In this document: positions 31,650 to 43,027 of the stretch, piece by piece
How positions within the stretch are numbered: position 1 is the first letter of the stretch
Layout of the letters: the number at the start of each line of letters is the position of its first letter
Assembly: GCA_026120035.1 (NCBI GenBank)
Contig: JALRME010000001.1
Location: forward strand, 819,909 to 883,908
Reading direction: 5' to 3'
Length of the DNA: 64,000 nt
From: Coleophoma eucalyptorum
Lineage: Eukaryota > Ascomycota > Leotiomycetes > Helotiales > Dermateaceae
Made by a program: the position numbers and the translations under genes
Notes under the pieces: model-generated
What the model saw: the letters and a program-made list of their open reading frames with translations, nothing else
Database searches by the model: none
Told to the model about the DNA's origin: nothing

Positions 31650-32538
31650 TCCATGGCGCGGCTTTAATTATGTGTCTGTTATTCTCTCTGTACATATGGC
31701 GTTGCTTGTATATACCCTAGTTCTCGATTACCTATAATTCAGGGCTGATACCAATTGCACACATTGTCTACCTATCTTTATGCACACACCTAAGAGGGCA
31801 AATCCTAAATCGTCGACGGTCGCAACCTGTGGAATAACATCAAAACTTTGTTGAAGTGGGCTGGGTTGCTCCGGCAGGTTTTCACCATTAAAAGGACTCC
31901 GTAGCACTAGCATTGAACATTGGTAACTGATCTTCACAAAACAGTAGCTACCCTGAGATATGAGAAGCAATAGTTTATGCTATTAATTATGAATACTAAG
32001 TGAGAATGATCTTAGTACTTATCAGTGCTCGTGTCGCTTGGACGATCGTATTTGCCAGGACTTTGTGGCACAAGCAACTAAATTAAGCGACGCAGCTACT
32101 AGGAAGTTCTTTTCTAAAAAGCTTTGCAAACTAACAAACTGAACCTAACTATCAAAGCGTATCAAGACTGTAGCCAAACCGTTCAAAATGGGTTGATCAC
32201 GCTTGCCTGTCACCTGGATGAAGTTTACATGCATGTTAGCTGCATTAATGCAGGCATCTATATAAGGTTAACCAGGAAGCTCTCCTCATTTATTTCTTCC
32301 ATGGATCCTCATAGATTTGAGAATCCGGATGCTGGATTCTACCGTGATAAATTTACCGTCTACCAGAGTAGGCACTTACTAGTAAATTCATGGTCATCAT
32401 AAATGGACATTTCGTCTGGAGTCTAATATCGAGCCACGTGATTATGTGTGTTAACACCACGTGATCAGAAAGAAGTATATGCTACAGTCGAGGTATTGTT
32501 TGCTTCCTTCATTGAAGATACAAACAACAACCGCAATC
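31650..32538. other. Intergenic, 0.9 kb
   Basis: 3' end of the dynein gene and promoter of the SET/MYND gene. The frames present have no domain. Two CACGTGAT elements lie close to the downstream gene. Confidence 0.55.
32435..32465. promoter_or_regulatory. Two CACGTGAT elements upstream of the SET/MYND gene
   Basis: CACGTGAT occurs at 32435-32442 and 32458-32465, 23 bp apart in the same orientation, about 75 bp before the start codon. Two direct copies so near a start make this a better candidate than a single palindrome. Confidence 0.5.
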
Positions 32539-33760
32539 ATGGCTCGTCTGGATAATTCGCTGCCAGACTTATCAGAGCGGGGCAACACCTTCGCAAAGCT
32601 TAAAGACACGTCCGCATCACCACGAAGAATGTTCAACCTCACCCAAGTCGTCAATCATGGAGGCGCTCTGAACCACGGCCTCACCGCAAAGATCGATATC
32701 GACCGAGGCGACCAAATAATAGAGGTCTCTGACCCTTACATTCTGCTTCCAAAGAACAGCCACATCAGCAGTGTCTGTTACTGGTGTTTTTCAAACAAAG
32801 GAAAAGAACATCATGAGATGCTGATGCCATGTACTGGATGTAGGAAGGTTGTATACTGCAGCTATAAATGCCAACGCGCTGCATGGGAACATATACACAA
32901 AGCTGAATGTCCTTCATTGCGTAACCTTCGCGAACGTATCCTTCCGACCGTCACGCATGCTCTGCTTCAGGCTTTGCTGCACTTTACCCGACGAGAATCA
33001 TCTGATCCTCGCAAGAACCCTGCAGCTACATTGGTTGGCAGCGTGGCTGATATGAAAGCTTCAAACGGCGAAGGGGCAATGCAGTTGCAAGCAATGGCTG
33101 CAGTGCACTACTCAGGAGTTCCTCCTCAAATAATTCCTCTTGCTTGCGAAATGCTCTGCAAGGTAAGCAACTTCAGTACTTACTAGTCACATGCTGATTA
33201 CTGCCAAGATGGAGATCAATTCTTTCCAAGTCAAGCACATTAATGAAATGGTCGGATATTGCTTCGATCCCCTACTTGCTAGGATGAATCATAGCTGCAA
33301 TCCTAATGCAGAAGTGAAATTCAGCGAGCATAATTATCGTGTCACTGCTCTCCGCGGTATTAAGAAGGATGAGCCGGTTGTCATCTCTTATATTGACGTG
33401 GATAATGACCGGGACACTCGTAGGAAGGAGCTCAAGGAGCGATGGCATTTTGATTGCAAATGCGTACGATGTGAAGGAGAAGCAGGACCAGAAGGAAAGT
33501 ATTTCACGCTTACTGATTATATCTACGAAAAGCGCCTTGACAAACTCCAACCGGAGATTGACAAGTTCCTGGGCCATCCTTGGAATAAATCCGGACTTCC
33601 CAAAGTTGGTGACCTATCGTTGTATGAAGCGCTGAGGCAAATTTGTCTTATCCAGGCTCGTGCAGAAATGGATGGCGTCAACACAGATGCTGAGTCTGTT
33701 GCCCTCAAGCATGCAATGCGAGATCTAAGATGGATCGAGACAATAACCGGTGGATGTTAG
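32539..33760 (+). CDS. SET/MYND-domain protein (SMYD-type lysine methyltransferase)
   Basis: Two exons, 32539-33162 and 33209-33760, give 391 residues. The SET domain is split by a MYND zinc finger as in SMYD proteins: an N-terminal half with GLTAKIDIDRGDQIIEVSDPY, then the MYND cysteines (CYWCF, PCTGCRKVVYC, CQRAAWEHIHKAEC). The C-terminal half has the AdoMet/catalytic NHSCNPNA motif, LRGIKKDEPVVISYID and the post-SET cysteines CKCVRC. Substrate unknown. SMYD proteins usually continue with a long helical C-terminus; here the reading frame stops soon after (ending WIETITGGC), about 120 residues after CKCVRC. A further exon or a natural shortening is possible. The start MARLDN is the first Met after the CACGTGAT pair. 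Confidence 0.85.
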
Positions 33761-34097
33761 GACAACGTTTGAGTGGTGGTAGTATTTATGGGTGGCCTTG
33801 GTCCGCTGCTAGATGACTGGCACTTTTTACTTGAATTCTTCGGTAGCATACTTTCGTACGATATGATTTTACGAAGCACGACTCTTTCATACATGCAGAG
33901 GGTGTTGGGAATGGGCGTCTCGGGCACAGCCTCGTAGTTTATTGAGTGGGGTGGTCCAATTTGAGGACCAGTGTATCACGATCTGTACGATAAACAAGAA
34001 TGTATTAAACTAGCACAAGCAACAGTGCAGCTTGATAATACTAATCTCACAGAAATCTCCTAGTAGGCGCCAATTTACCCAAAGCAGAAGGCCACGG
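33761..34097. other. Intergenic, convergent 3' ends
   Basis: 337 bp between two stop codons. If the SET/MYND gene has another exon it would be here, but I could not join one in phase. Confidence 0.55.
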
Positions 34098-36062
34098 TCA
34101 AACATATCGGTCTAGTGTCTCCTTAGCCAATATCTCGCGCTTCTGCAACTTTAGCCTTCTTGCTTCTTCCTCAGAGTCTTCGTCCTCAATTGATGGCAAT
34201 ACTCTGCCCATGCCAGTCACCGAGTGGTGGAATGTTCTCTTTGTTGGATTTGATAACTCGTCGTATTCGTCTTCAAAAAATCTTCCAGTTGGTCGCTGGC
34301 TCTTCATCGCGTTAGGCTGTGTACCATCAGCTCTTATTTTCTTTCCTCGCAGAGACCTCCCATCGACTTTACCCGAGTCAGTAAGCAGAGCTCCGTCCGA
34401 AGTTCGAGTCTTTGGTAACTGACCAGAAGTTGTATCCTTTCGGGGACGACCACGAGCTCGTCTTGGCTCAACCCCCGTGCTTTGAGAAGGATGACCGTTA
34501 CTGAGATTTAGGTCATCAATGGAGAAATCGCCTGCCCCGACTGCTTTGTATGAATGGGTTTTTGACGTATGCCTATTTCCTAGAACCATGTTCTCTGTAG
34601 ATGGCGAACGTGGGGAATCATAATTAAGTTGATCTGCACCTGAGGGTGCTGCTTGAGAGAGAGATGCCTCTCGCCTGTATCTTTTGCTTGCTAGCTTTGT
34701 CTGATTCGGCATGCCTGGCTCAGACCGGTTTCTTTTCCCTAGGGTCCTGGCAACGATTTGCTTGGCAACAGCTGTCTGGCCGAGTCGATGAAGCTCACCC
34801 GCAAATTGCAAAGCCGCTTGGTCTCGAGAAGGCTCATCAACGAGTTCGTTATCGAACTCTAGGTCTCTAACTATCTTAGATGCAGCATGACCTTGGGCTT
34901 TGCTAGCTTGTGAATATTCATGGCCATTCTTTTGAATGTTCTGGGCCAGGCTTTTGGCAGCTTGGGCCCGGCTTGGGCCAGTTTGTAATGATTCTTCTGT
35001 CTTCGTGGCAACCGGAGCACCCACTGAGTGAAACTCTGCCCGTGCCCGGTCTTCCAAACGGCCCACTCGTGTTTTGATTGAGTTCACTTCGGGTTTGAGC
35101 CCGCTGATCTCGGTGACCTTTCGGTCAATTCTGATCATATTCTGATTTAGAACCTCGTAGCCATTTTTTGCTAGGCCAGGACCATCTTGAGTGGCTTGTT
35201 CTACTTGGATTTGTAGGCCAGCCAACTCATTGCGCAAGTCAATAATTTCCTGGTTATTTGCAACATTGATGATTCGATCGTCAGGGCCGAGTTGCTTGCG
35301 CATGTCCGCCATGAAATCTCTGAAATGCCGCATGTCTCTCTCGATCCGTCCAACTGCGCCATCTATCCGGTCGATATCTTTCCGCTGGTTACCCATAATG
35401 CCCTCTGCCCATTCTGCAAAGTCCCTGAACTCCTTGCGTAGCTCAATCTGCGTGGTGCGACCAAAAGATTCTCTTTGAGACGCTTGTGAAGGTTCTTCTA
35501 ATACCAATTGAGTCCCTGAAGTTCTTCTTGTCATTTTGGAAACCGAATCGACAATCGCATAAGTCTTGAAAAGATTAGGGGCGGTTTTCAGACCAGTTCT
35601 GTCAGACATTATAGATATAGACTTGAGTCGCAGTATTAATTGGCCGCTGTCAATAGTTAGCAATGAACAACACAATCTCAAGCACCGCAGATACTTTGGC
35701 TTCTGAAGAGAGTGTTGTACATAACGAACAAAGCTCACCTTTTCAGAATATGGTCTTCAGGAGCAGCCTCGCATCTCGTGCCGACTATGGTCTTGCACCT
35801 ACTGCAACCTAGATCTTGGAGAAGGCTAGTTGGAAGGTCAGAATAATCCTTCGTAGTGTATCAAAGCTGCATACCTTTTTTCCAGTCGATTACCGGGCTC
35901 GGCGATCCGCACCTTCCCAATAGCTTCCAATTCGAGCGGACCCAGAGCATTATTTGCATGATCGACTGGGCTAAAATATCCCTTGCCAATACCAATACAC
36001 CTATTAGAGAAGTGTCCTAGCTTCTCCTCGCAGTCCTTGCAATAACAAGATATAGTTTCCAT
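34098..36062 (-). CDS. Mis18/Yippee-like zinc domain fused to coiled coil and AT-hook
   Basis: Three exons, 36062-35875, 35825-35739 and 35646-34098, join in phase into 607 residues. The first two exons make a zinc-binding module: C6-x-C8-x2-C11 (ISCYCKDCEEKLGH) and C70-x2-C73 (DLGCSRCKTIVGTRCEAAPEDH), then LILRLKSISI. This spacing and the GxxCxxCxxxxG pattern match the Yippee/Mis18 fold, which in fission yeast and humans is part of the complex that loads centromeric histone CENP-A. The rest is a long helical region (RIDRKVTEISGLKPEVNSIK, residues about 160-280), a Ser-rich part, an AT-hook-like RRARGRPRKD at 487-496 and an acidic end EDEDSEEEARR. Identification as a true Mis18 orthologue is an inference; other Yippee-fold proteins fit too. 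It is divergent from the Rex1-type exonuclease gene. Confidence 0.62.
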
Positions 36063-36476
36063 GGTGTCTGATATAGGATCTGTGAGCTAGGACGCGTGCT
36101 AGACGTCCCTGTCTACAACTGGGGACTTTGAAAACATAAAAGGGTATAGGGTACGAAGGTAAGATAGCACCGATATTTACTGCGAATGTACCCCAAGCTA
36201 TGGATTGCAAGATCAGTGTAAAAATGTCGACAGCATCATACAAAGAAAACGCAGGTGTGAGTCGTGGAGTCGTGAAGCTTGGTCACGACCTTTTGTTGAC
36301 TTCGGGGGCGCGTCGACAAGGCTGACCCAGTAGCACCACTAGCGGCCGCTTCCGTGGCGCAAAATATCGAGGCTTTGACAATTTCTAGATTTCTATGCGC
36401 TCGCGAGTTTCGATGGAGCTCCAACCCCAGGTTCCAAAGTGTACGGAAATATTACAGCGTCTTCAGCTAATACACA
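36063..36476. promoter_or_regulatory. Divergent promoter Mis18-like / RNA exonuclease
   Basis: 414 bp, no gene. Contains GC-rich stretches including GCGGCCGC near 36342 but no element I can name with confidence. Confidence 0.5.
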
Positions 36477-38842
36477 ATGGCGGAGGCAAAAGATAAGACC
36501 CAATTAGACTCCGATGGGAGCAGCGGTAAAAAGCGCAAGCACGAAGAAGTTGAATCCACCAACGGTATGGGACAGCCACTATCGCTCCTGCGGCAACCAG
36601 AATTACCAGAATTCAATCTGACATCTTCAAGACACGCAAGTCAGGATGCGGGACTATCCAAAACCACAGATATGCAGAGCTCCGAAGAGTGGACCAAGGT
36701 AGAGCATGGTCGTCCTAAAAAGAAAGCGAAAAAGATTCCAAAGAAAGAATCTTCCAATTACCCCTCGATCAGATTCTCCAGCAATGCTCGACTCCAGTCA
36801 CAGATCAAGATCAGCGATCTACAGGGTCTACTTCTATACATATTAGCAGACGGAACTTCTCCTCAATGGGTCTCTGTGAGCCACCGAAATGAGATTAGAA
36901 AGCTAGTTGTGCTTATGGTCCCAGGCTTGGAAGAGTCTATGTTCGACAAGAGGCTTGTTGTGGACCCGAGTATATTAGACAATGGCAATGCTCACTCTGA
37001 AGGGAGCCAGAAAGATGCGCATACTAACCGAGGCGATGGCCAGTCCCCGGACGACTACTATCCAAGACGGCTTAAAGCAGAAGAGCTCCTGAAGCCCATG
37101 GGACCATTTGCGGAGATGTTTGAGCATATTTGGCCTGTCAAAACCCCTGGTGATGATCGGTTTGGCAAGATGCATTCTCCGCTCCATGCGATGCTTACCG
37201 CACCCGGACAGAAGTCTAAAGAAGATAACTATAGAGGGAAGAACGGTAAGGGACCCGAAAAAGCTCGAGAACCACAGGGATGGAAAAACAATCGAACGCG
37301 CGTCACGGAATTTATTCACACAGCGGATGAGCTACTGGAAAATGATTATGTACTTCATCCAGCGTCTTATAAAGAAAAGGCCGAAAAAGAGATGCTACAA
37401 GTGCATCGAAAAACTGCTGGGACTTCAGAGGAAGATGGTTGGGTTGATACAGCCGCAAAGGACTTTGATGACGGGACTGTGCCTGAAAACGAGATCGAAT
37501 CGGGAAGCCTAACTGCTGGTCGCGAGCTACTTGCAATGGATTGCGAGATGTGTATGACTGGTGAAAATGAGTTCTCACTCACTCGTATAAGCATAGTTCG
37601 TTGGGATGGCGAAGTAGTCCTCGACGAGCTTGTCAAGCCTGATAAGCCAATTATTGATTATGTTACTCAGTAAGACCTCTACCGCCGCAGCTGTTGAACC
37701 ATGCTAATTACTTCAGATACTCTGGCATAACAGAAGCGATGCTTGCACCTGTTACTACTTCTTTAAAGGACATTCAAAAAAGACTTGTCGAAATCCTTCA
37801 CCCACGATCGGTTCTCATTGGACATTCATTGAATTCTGATATGACAGCACTTAAGATGACCCACCCATTCATTATTGACACCGCAATAATATATCCACAT
37901 CCGCGTGGACCTCCATTGAAATCATCTCTCAAATGGTTGGCACAGAAGTATCTCGGAAAAGAGATTCAGAAAGGCCATGGCAGCACTGGACCTGGTGCTG
38001 GCCATGACTCTATAGAAGACGCGAGAACCTGTCTTGACCTTGTAAAGCAGAAGTGCGAGAAGGGCAAAGAATGGGGAACTAGTGATTCTCAGGGAGAGAA
38101 TTTATTCAAAAGGATTGCTCGAACAGGCACGAGATATAAAAGCAGCAATGCTGGCGCTGTTGCGAATGGTGTCTCGGGAGGCAAGACAAGTGCAGCCATT
38201 GACTGGGGGGATCCAAGAAAGGGAGCTGGCAATGGCGCAACACATACTATCGGCTGTAAAAATGACGAAGAAGTAATGGAGGGTGTAATTCGAGCCATCA
38301 ATGGCGATCCTGACGGAAAGGAAATTCCTGGCGGCGGAGTTGACTTAGTCTGGGCTAGAATGAGAGAACTAGAGGCTCTCAAGGGATGGTGGAATAACAA
38401 CAAGAATGCCGGCACGGAGTCAGCAGAACGTGATCAGAAGGCCAGAGAAGAAGCCAAGATTAAGGCAGCGGAATTAGGAAGTGAAGGAGGTGCGACCACT
38501 ACGGAAGCAGAAATTCCAGATCCCGATACAGCGACAGTGTCTACCTCTCCAGATCAAGGGAAGCCACCAACCGAGGTCGAAATTGCAACAGCAGCGCTGA
38601 CTGCGCGTCTTGTCAAGATCCACGCCGCGCTGCCACCGTGTACGGCGATTATCATCTACAGTGGAAGCGGTGATCCACGAGAGATGAGCAGGCTTCAAGC
38701 GATGCAGGCACAGTTCAAGAAGGAGTACAAGGTCAAGAAGTGGGACCAGCTCAGCGTCAAATGGACGGATACGGAAGAACAGGCACTTAAGAAAGCCGCC
38801 AGGAAGGCACGGAACGGCGTTGGTTTTGTGGGTGTTAAGTGA
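36477..38842 (+). CDS. RNA exonuclease of the Rex1/REXO1 type (DEDDh)
   Basis: Two exons, 36477-37669 and 37717-38842, encode 772 residues. The first 340 residues are charged and poorly conserved, with basic nuclear-signal-like runs (KKRKHEE, KKKAKKIPKKE). The exonuclease core starts at residue 350 with ELLAMDCEMC (catalytic D355 and E357), then EFSLTRISIV, then across the intron YSGITEAML, the second acidic motif LIGHSLNSDMTAL, TAIIYPHPRG, and the last motif GAGHDSIEDARTCLDLV with His and Asp. Rex1-type enzymes trim 3' ends of 5S rRNA, 5.8S rRNA and tRNA precursors in the nucleus. The C-terminus has a further helical segment and ends GVGFVGVK. Rex1 rather than Rex3/Rex4 is favoured by length. 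Confidence 0.9.
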
Positions 38843-39286
38843 AGACACGGTTGATTCTGCACAAGCATATCACTGCTGCTTCATGATGAAATGAGATGAC
38901 TACACTTGCCAAGACGGCAATGGATGATATACTTTGATGTAGTGTTGTGACGTAGCTACATTTTGTCTGTAGTCATTTCTGAGGCTTTTGTTGATGCGCT
39001 GCACGGGATACCACAAACGGCCAATAGCAGTGGCATTAAGAGAACTTTTCAATGATTTCTCGCCTTTCATGCTTGTGAACCGCCTTATTAAGCCCTTCGT
39101 ATTTTAATTTACATTTGAGTCCTTCATAGCCCGTCGCTTTCCATTTTCCCTCATTAGCAAAACTCATCCCAATACCTCCAACCAATGCCTTGGAGGCCAA
39201 TGAGGCAGATTCTTGTACCTGTGATCCGGCCGAGCCTCTAATCCACCACCATCATTCCCTGCATGAGCATTTTCCTCGTCAACAAG
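38843..39286. other. Intergenic, convergent 3' ends
   Basis: 444 bp between the Rex1-type gene and PEX5. Nothing is recognised. Confidence 0.6.
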
Positions 39287-41291
39287 TCAAAAGTCGAAAT
39301 CGCCTCTGAAGCTCTCGACATCCATACCAGCCACAACGCGCTCACTCAGATCCCTGCGACCCATCTGGCTGAACACCCTTCGGAGGGTGTCATAGAGGTT
39401 CGTGCTCTGGTTCTGGTTGATCATGCGCTCGAGTTCTTCCTCACTAACCGAGCCACCTCCACCAACGATGTCGCGAGCCTTCTCACGGCCCTCGTTCTCG
39501 ACAACCTTGTGCATAGCCAGCGCACCTAGCAGGTGTCCAGCTGCTTCTTCATAGCAGCCAATGTTGATGCATGAAACACCTAGATTGTAGCGTGCACGCA
39601 CGAAGTTTGTTCGCAGTGTTAAAGCCTTCTCGTATGCTGCGATGGCTTCCTCGCTGCGGCCTGAATTGGCTAGAGTGGCTCCCAGGCGATTCCAGAGGAG
39701 ATGTACTTGATCACGTTGGTTTGAGGTTCCGCTTTCTGTAGACATTAATGCGGCATTGAAGCAGTCGACTGCCTTTTCGTATTCCTCTGCTCCATAGAAC
39801 AAAACACCCAGTCCTACTTGTACATCTGGATCCATATGCTCGCCATCTGGTGAAAGTTGTGCGGCGCGGATGAAAAGATCTGTGACTTTCTCGTGTAATT
39901 GATGGCGGTCCGTGAATCCAATATCAGCATCTGATGAAAGGCCAGATGGAGGAGCGATCTGAGGATATTTGATAGAAAGCCAGCGTTCTAGTGTTCGATA
40001 AGCAGTACTATCATAGCCTTCATTCGTGTAAGAAACCGCAAGTCCCATAAGAGCTGTCAGGTTATTTGGATCACACTTCATTGCCTGCTCCAAAGCTCGA
40101 ATTGCTGGGGTTTCTTTCTCGTTCTGTGCTTGCGCTGAACCAAGCATAACCCAGGCATCGACGTGTTGCGGATCTCTTTGAACAGCAGCTTCGAAGGCAA
40201 GGGCAGCCAGAGAGAGGTTACCACCCTCTTGCATGATCCTAACTCCCTCATCGAAGGGATTTGCCACATCTTTGAAAATATTGTCTGTCTCAAACATGTA
40301 GTCGCCCAGTTGGGGATCTCTAAATGCCGAACCTGCTCCAAGGCTGTCAAAATTGTCCCATTGATCCATGTCTCCCATATGAGCTCCCATGTCCTCTTCG
40401 GCAGCCATTTCCCTAGCAGCAGCATTCTCAGCTTGGATTCCTCTCCATATAGACTCGAAATCACCAAATTCATTGGTTTCGGACTCGAGAACTGACCTAT
40501 CCATTGCATTAAGCTCCTCCTCTATAGCATCATTCTCTGCTTTCTCCTTCCCTTGTATGTCGATCTGCGCAAATTGCTCCTCCCAATGCTCATCATCAAG
40601 CTCGATCATTTTGCCTTTGCCCTTGTCTTGCTGTTGAAGGTCTTGCGGAGCCTGGTATGGTCGTTGCATCATACCACCCATACCCATGCCCATCCCCATT
40701 CCCATGCCCATACCCATACCCATGCCCATGCCGCCCATCGGCCTTTGATAAGAGGAGTATCCGCTCATATTTGACGGCATTTGCGTCACGGGGCTCTGCG
40801 TTCGCGCATTCGCCTGGCCCATCTGTTGGAAGCGTGCGAAGTCGGCGGGTGTGAAGGGCGCAACAGCACCGGGAGGGGCTCGAAAATGCTCCTGTGGAAG
40901 TCCTGGCTGGTATTCGTTTGCCCATCCAGGCGATGCTGATCCAGAGCGCATGGGCACATTCTGTTGTATATCGAATTGCTCTTGTGGCATAGGGAACTCT
41001 GGCAACTGTCCACCTTGCTGCATAAAGTCGTTCATCATCTAGGAAGCCCCGTGTCAGCCATGTACCAGGAAAGAGAGTGTTAGTTAGCTGCCAATGACCT
41101 CGCCCCAATTTCGAACTCACATTGTCCTGACTTCCATTCATGCCCGTACTCCTCATACCCTGCATTCCAGCTGAGGGTCCTCTGCCAACCAACCTGTCCC
41201 GCTGTAAACTCTTGTCATCCTGAACATGCTTTGTAAACTGGCTTAAAGGGTTTCCCGCGGTCGAGCACTCAGCACCACCAAGGAACGACAT
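39287..41291 (-). CDS. PEX5: Peroxisomal PTS1 import receptor Pex5
   Basis: Two exons, 41291-41121 and 41038-39287, separated by an 82-nt intron, give 640 residues. The start MSFLGGAECSTAGNPL carries the conserved N-terminal cysteine (C9) whose mono-ubiquitination drives receptor recycling. The N-terminal half has several WxxxF/Y Pex14/Pex13-binding motifs (WANEY, WEEQF, WDNF). The C-terminal half is the TPR domain that grips the SKL tail: LSLAALAFEAAVQRDPQ, WVMLGSAQAQNEKE, VGLGVLFYGAEEYEKAVDCF, LWNRLGATLANSGRSEEAI and ARYNLGVSCINIGCYEEAA. A Met-Gly repeat of about ten units interrupts the N-terminal half. It should import the SKL-tailed hydratase in this window. A CCTCGG element lies 220 bp upstream. 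Confidence 0.96.
40674..40737 (-). repeat. Met-Gly coding repeat in PEX5
   Basis: A hexanucleotide-type repeat (units of CCCATN on the + strand) encodes about ten consecutive Gly-Met pairs between GRPMGG-like flanks. Slippage in steps of six bases keeps the frame, so length variation between isolates is likely. Confidence 0.85.
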
Positions 41292-42002
41292 TTTCGTAGG
41301 CTCTCTAGTAGTAAATAATAGAAGAAGGGCGACTGTAAGCAAGTGCCCGGTATATGTCTATGCTTGGTCGATTTGCAAAGGTCACGATATGTACGGAATA
41401 TAAAAAATGTGGTGAGGATTTGCAGATGGCTTGTAGGGAACGGCCGTCATGTTCAACCCCACAATATCAAACCATCGGATTTGAAAGCTCGGCCAACTTC
41501 CCGGACGCGGACCTCGGTAGCCACCGACTGCCCGTTTCGTCGGTCACATGCAGTTGCCCGACGCTTTCAATTCACGGCAGTAGGTGGAGGTTGTACCGTG
41601 TAATGTCTCCACATCAGGTCATTAATCAGGTGCTAATAAATATTCTTCATTCTAGTGCGCACTTGGTATCTCTACCACTGTTACAAGGTATATATAGCGC
41701 CGTAACGGCATTCGGTATGACAAAGGAAATCGAACATTGAAAGGAACAAGAGTGGAGTTATAACTTGGTCTACCACTCGTATCTGCGCCGTCATGAATTA
41801 AAATCCCTTATGTTACAAAGACCCCTCCGTCAAAGTGGGAGGCAAGATCCGGAACGGCCAGGTCAAGAGCCAACTGCGCCAACCATTTTTGATACAAATC
41901 CCAACCTGTTATGCTTCCAACGCTCTGTAAGATCATACATGCACCATCCTTCTATATCAAATATGTGGCAGGCCTGTCTTAAGCCCTCAAATATTTCATC
42001 TC
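41292..42002. promoter_or_regulatory. PEX5 promoter and 3' region of the RRM gene
   Basis: 711 bp without a gene. CCTCGG at 41512-41517 is the only element I can name. Confidence 0.55.
41512..41517. promoter_or_regulatory. CCTCGG, candidate FarA/CTF1 site at PEX5
   Basis: Exact CCTCGG, 220 bp before the PEX5 start. Peroxin genes of Aspergillus carry this element and respond to fatty acids through FarA and FarB (known). Here it is a prediction. Confidence 0.5.
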
Positions 42003-43027
42003 TTATTCCGCACGGGGTCCTCTTGACGGGGCACTATAATCACATCTGAGAGCACGTCCGTAAATCTCCTTTCCTTGAAGTTGCTCCAATCCCTTAATGG
42101 CACTCTCGGTATCCACGAAGTCGGCATGTGCAAAACCTCTAGGTTGGCCGGTACGTCTGTCAATGGCGACACGCACATCAATAACATTTCTGATATCACG
42201 GAAAAGCTTGTTGAGATCGGCATCAGACATCTCGAAGGCAAGGTTTCCAATGAAGAGGGTCTTGGATGGAGGGTTTTGACGTTGAGGGCGAGCGGCTCTT
42301 GCAACGTAGTTCACGATAATGCGGCGGCCCTCGAAAACGGACTGGTTCATAGCCTCAATGGCGGCAGCTGCTTGTTCTTGGGTTTCAAAGTCAACGTATC
42401 CGAAACTACGCACATCCCAATTAGCGCTTATTCCAAAATAAAATGGTGAAGTTGGCTTACCCTTTGCTTAAGCCTCTGGCATCAGTGGCGACAGCTGACT
42501 TCTTGACCGGTCCAAATTTTTGGAACTCTCTGGTCAAGTCTGCGTCGGTGACATCAAAGAGCAAGTTACCAACGTAAATGCTAGGACTTGGGATAACGTT
42601 TCTTGGTGCTGAAGGAGCAAAGCCATTAGATCTTGAAGAAGCTGGTAATCTGTTAGCTTGGAATAAGAACAGGGCAGAGTAGCTTCTTACGAGTTCTCTC
42701 CCTTGTCTCTGTGTTTCCAAAAGCATAGGCTGGAGCAGCTGGTGCAGCAGTCTCAGCAGCATCGACAGCTGACTTTACGGATTTTTGTTCATTATCGGCA
42801 GCGTTGACCTCTGAGTCGTTCGCGTAAGCTCTTCGGAAGACAGAAGATGTAATTGGTGTTTGTACTCTCGATCTCAAGGCGAATGGTGTTGAGGATTGGA
42901 TGGATCGAGATTTAGTGATGAAGGTAGAAGGGGAGGAGGCGGCGCGGAAAACTGAGCGGCGGAAGAGTTGCCTTTTGACGGATTAGCTTTTAATGATCTT
43001 TTAGCAATAATATATTTCATCTTACAT
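42003..43027 (-). CDS. Two-RRM protein with mitochondrial-type N-terminus, start codon split by an intron
   Basis: Four exons, 43027-43026 (the AT of the start codon), 42971-42691, 42643-42461 and 42415-42003, give 292 residues. The unspliced ATG at this point is followed at once by TAA, so the start is AT plus G across the 54-nt intron. The N-terminus MQLFRRSVFRAASSPSTF is Arg/Ser-rich without acidic residues, a strong mitochondrial presequence. RRM 1 has IYVGNLLFD (RNP2) and GFGYVDF (RNP1, formed across an intron). RRM 2 has LFIGNLAFE and GFAHADF. The tail is short (RGPRAE). It probably binds mitochondrial RNA; fungal nucleolar gar2/Nsr1 proteins have a similar RRM pair but lack such an N-terminus. 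Confidence 0.85.
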
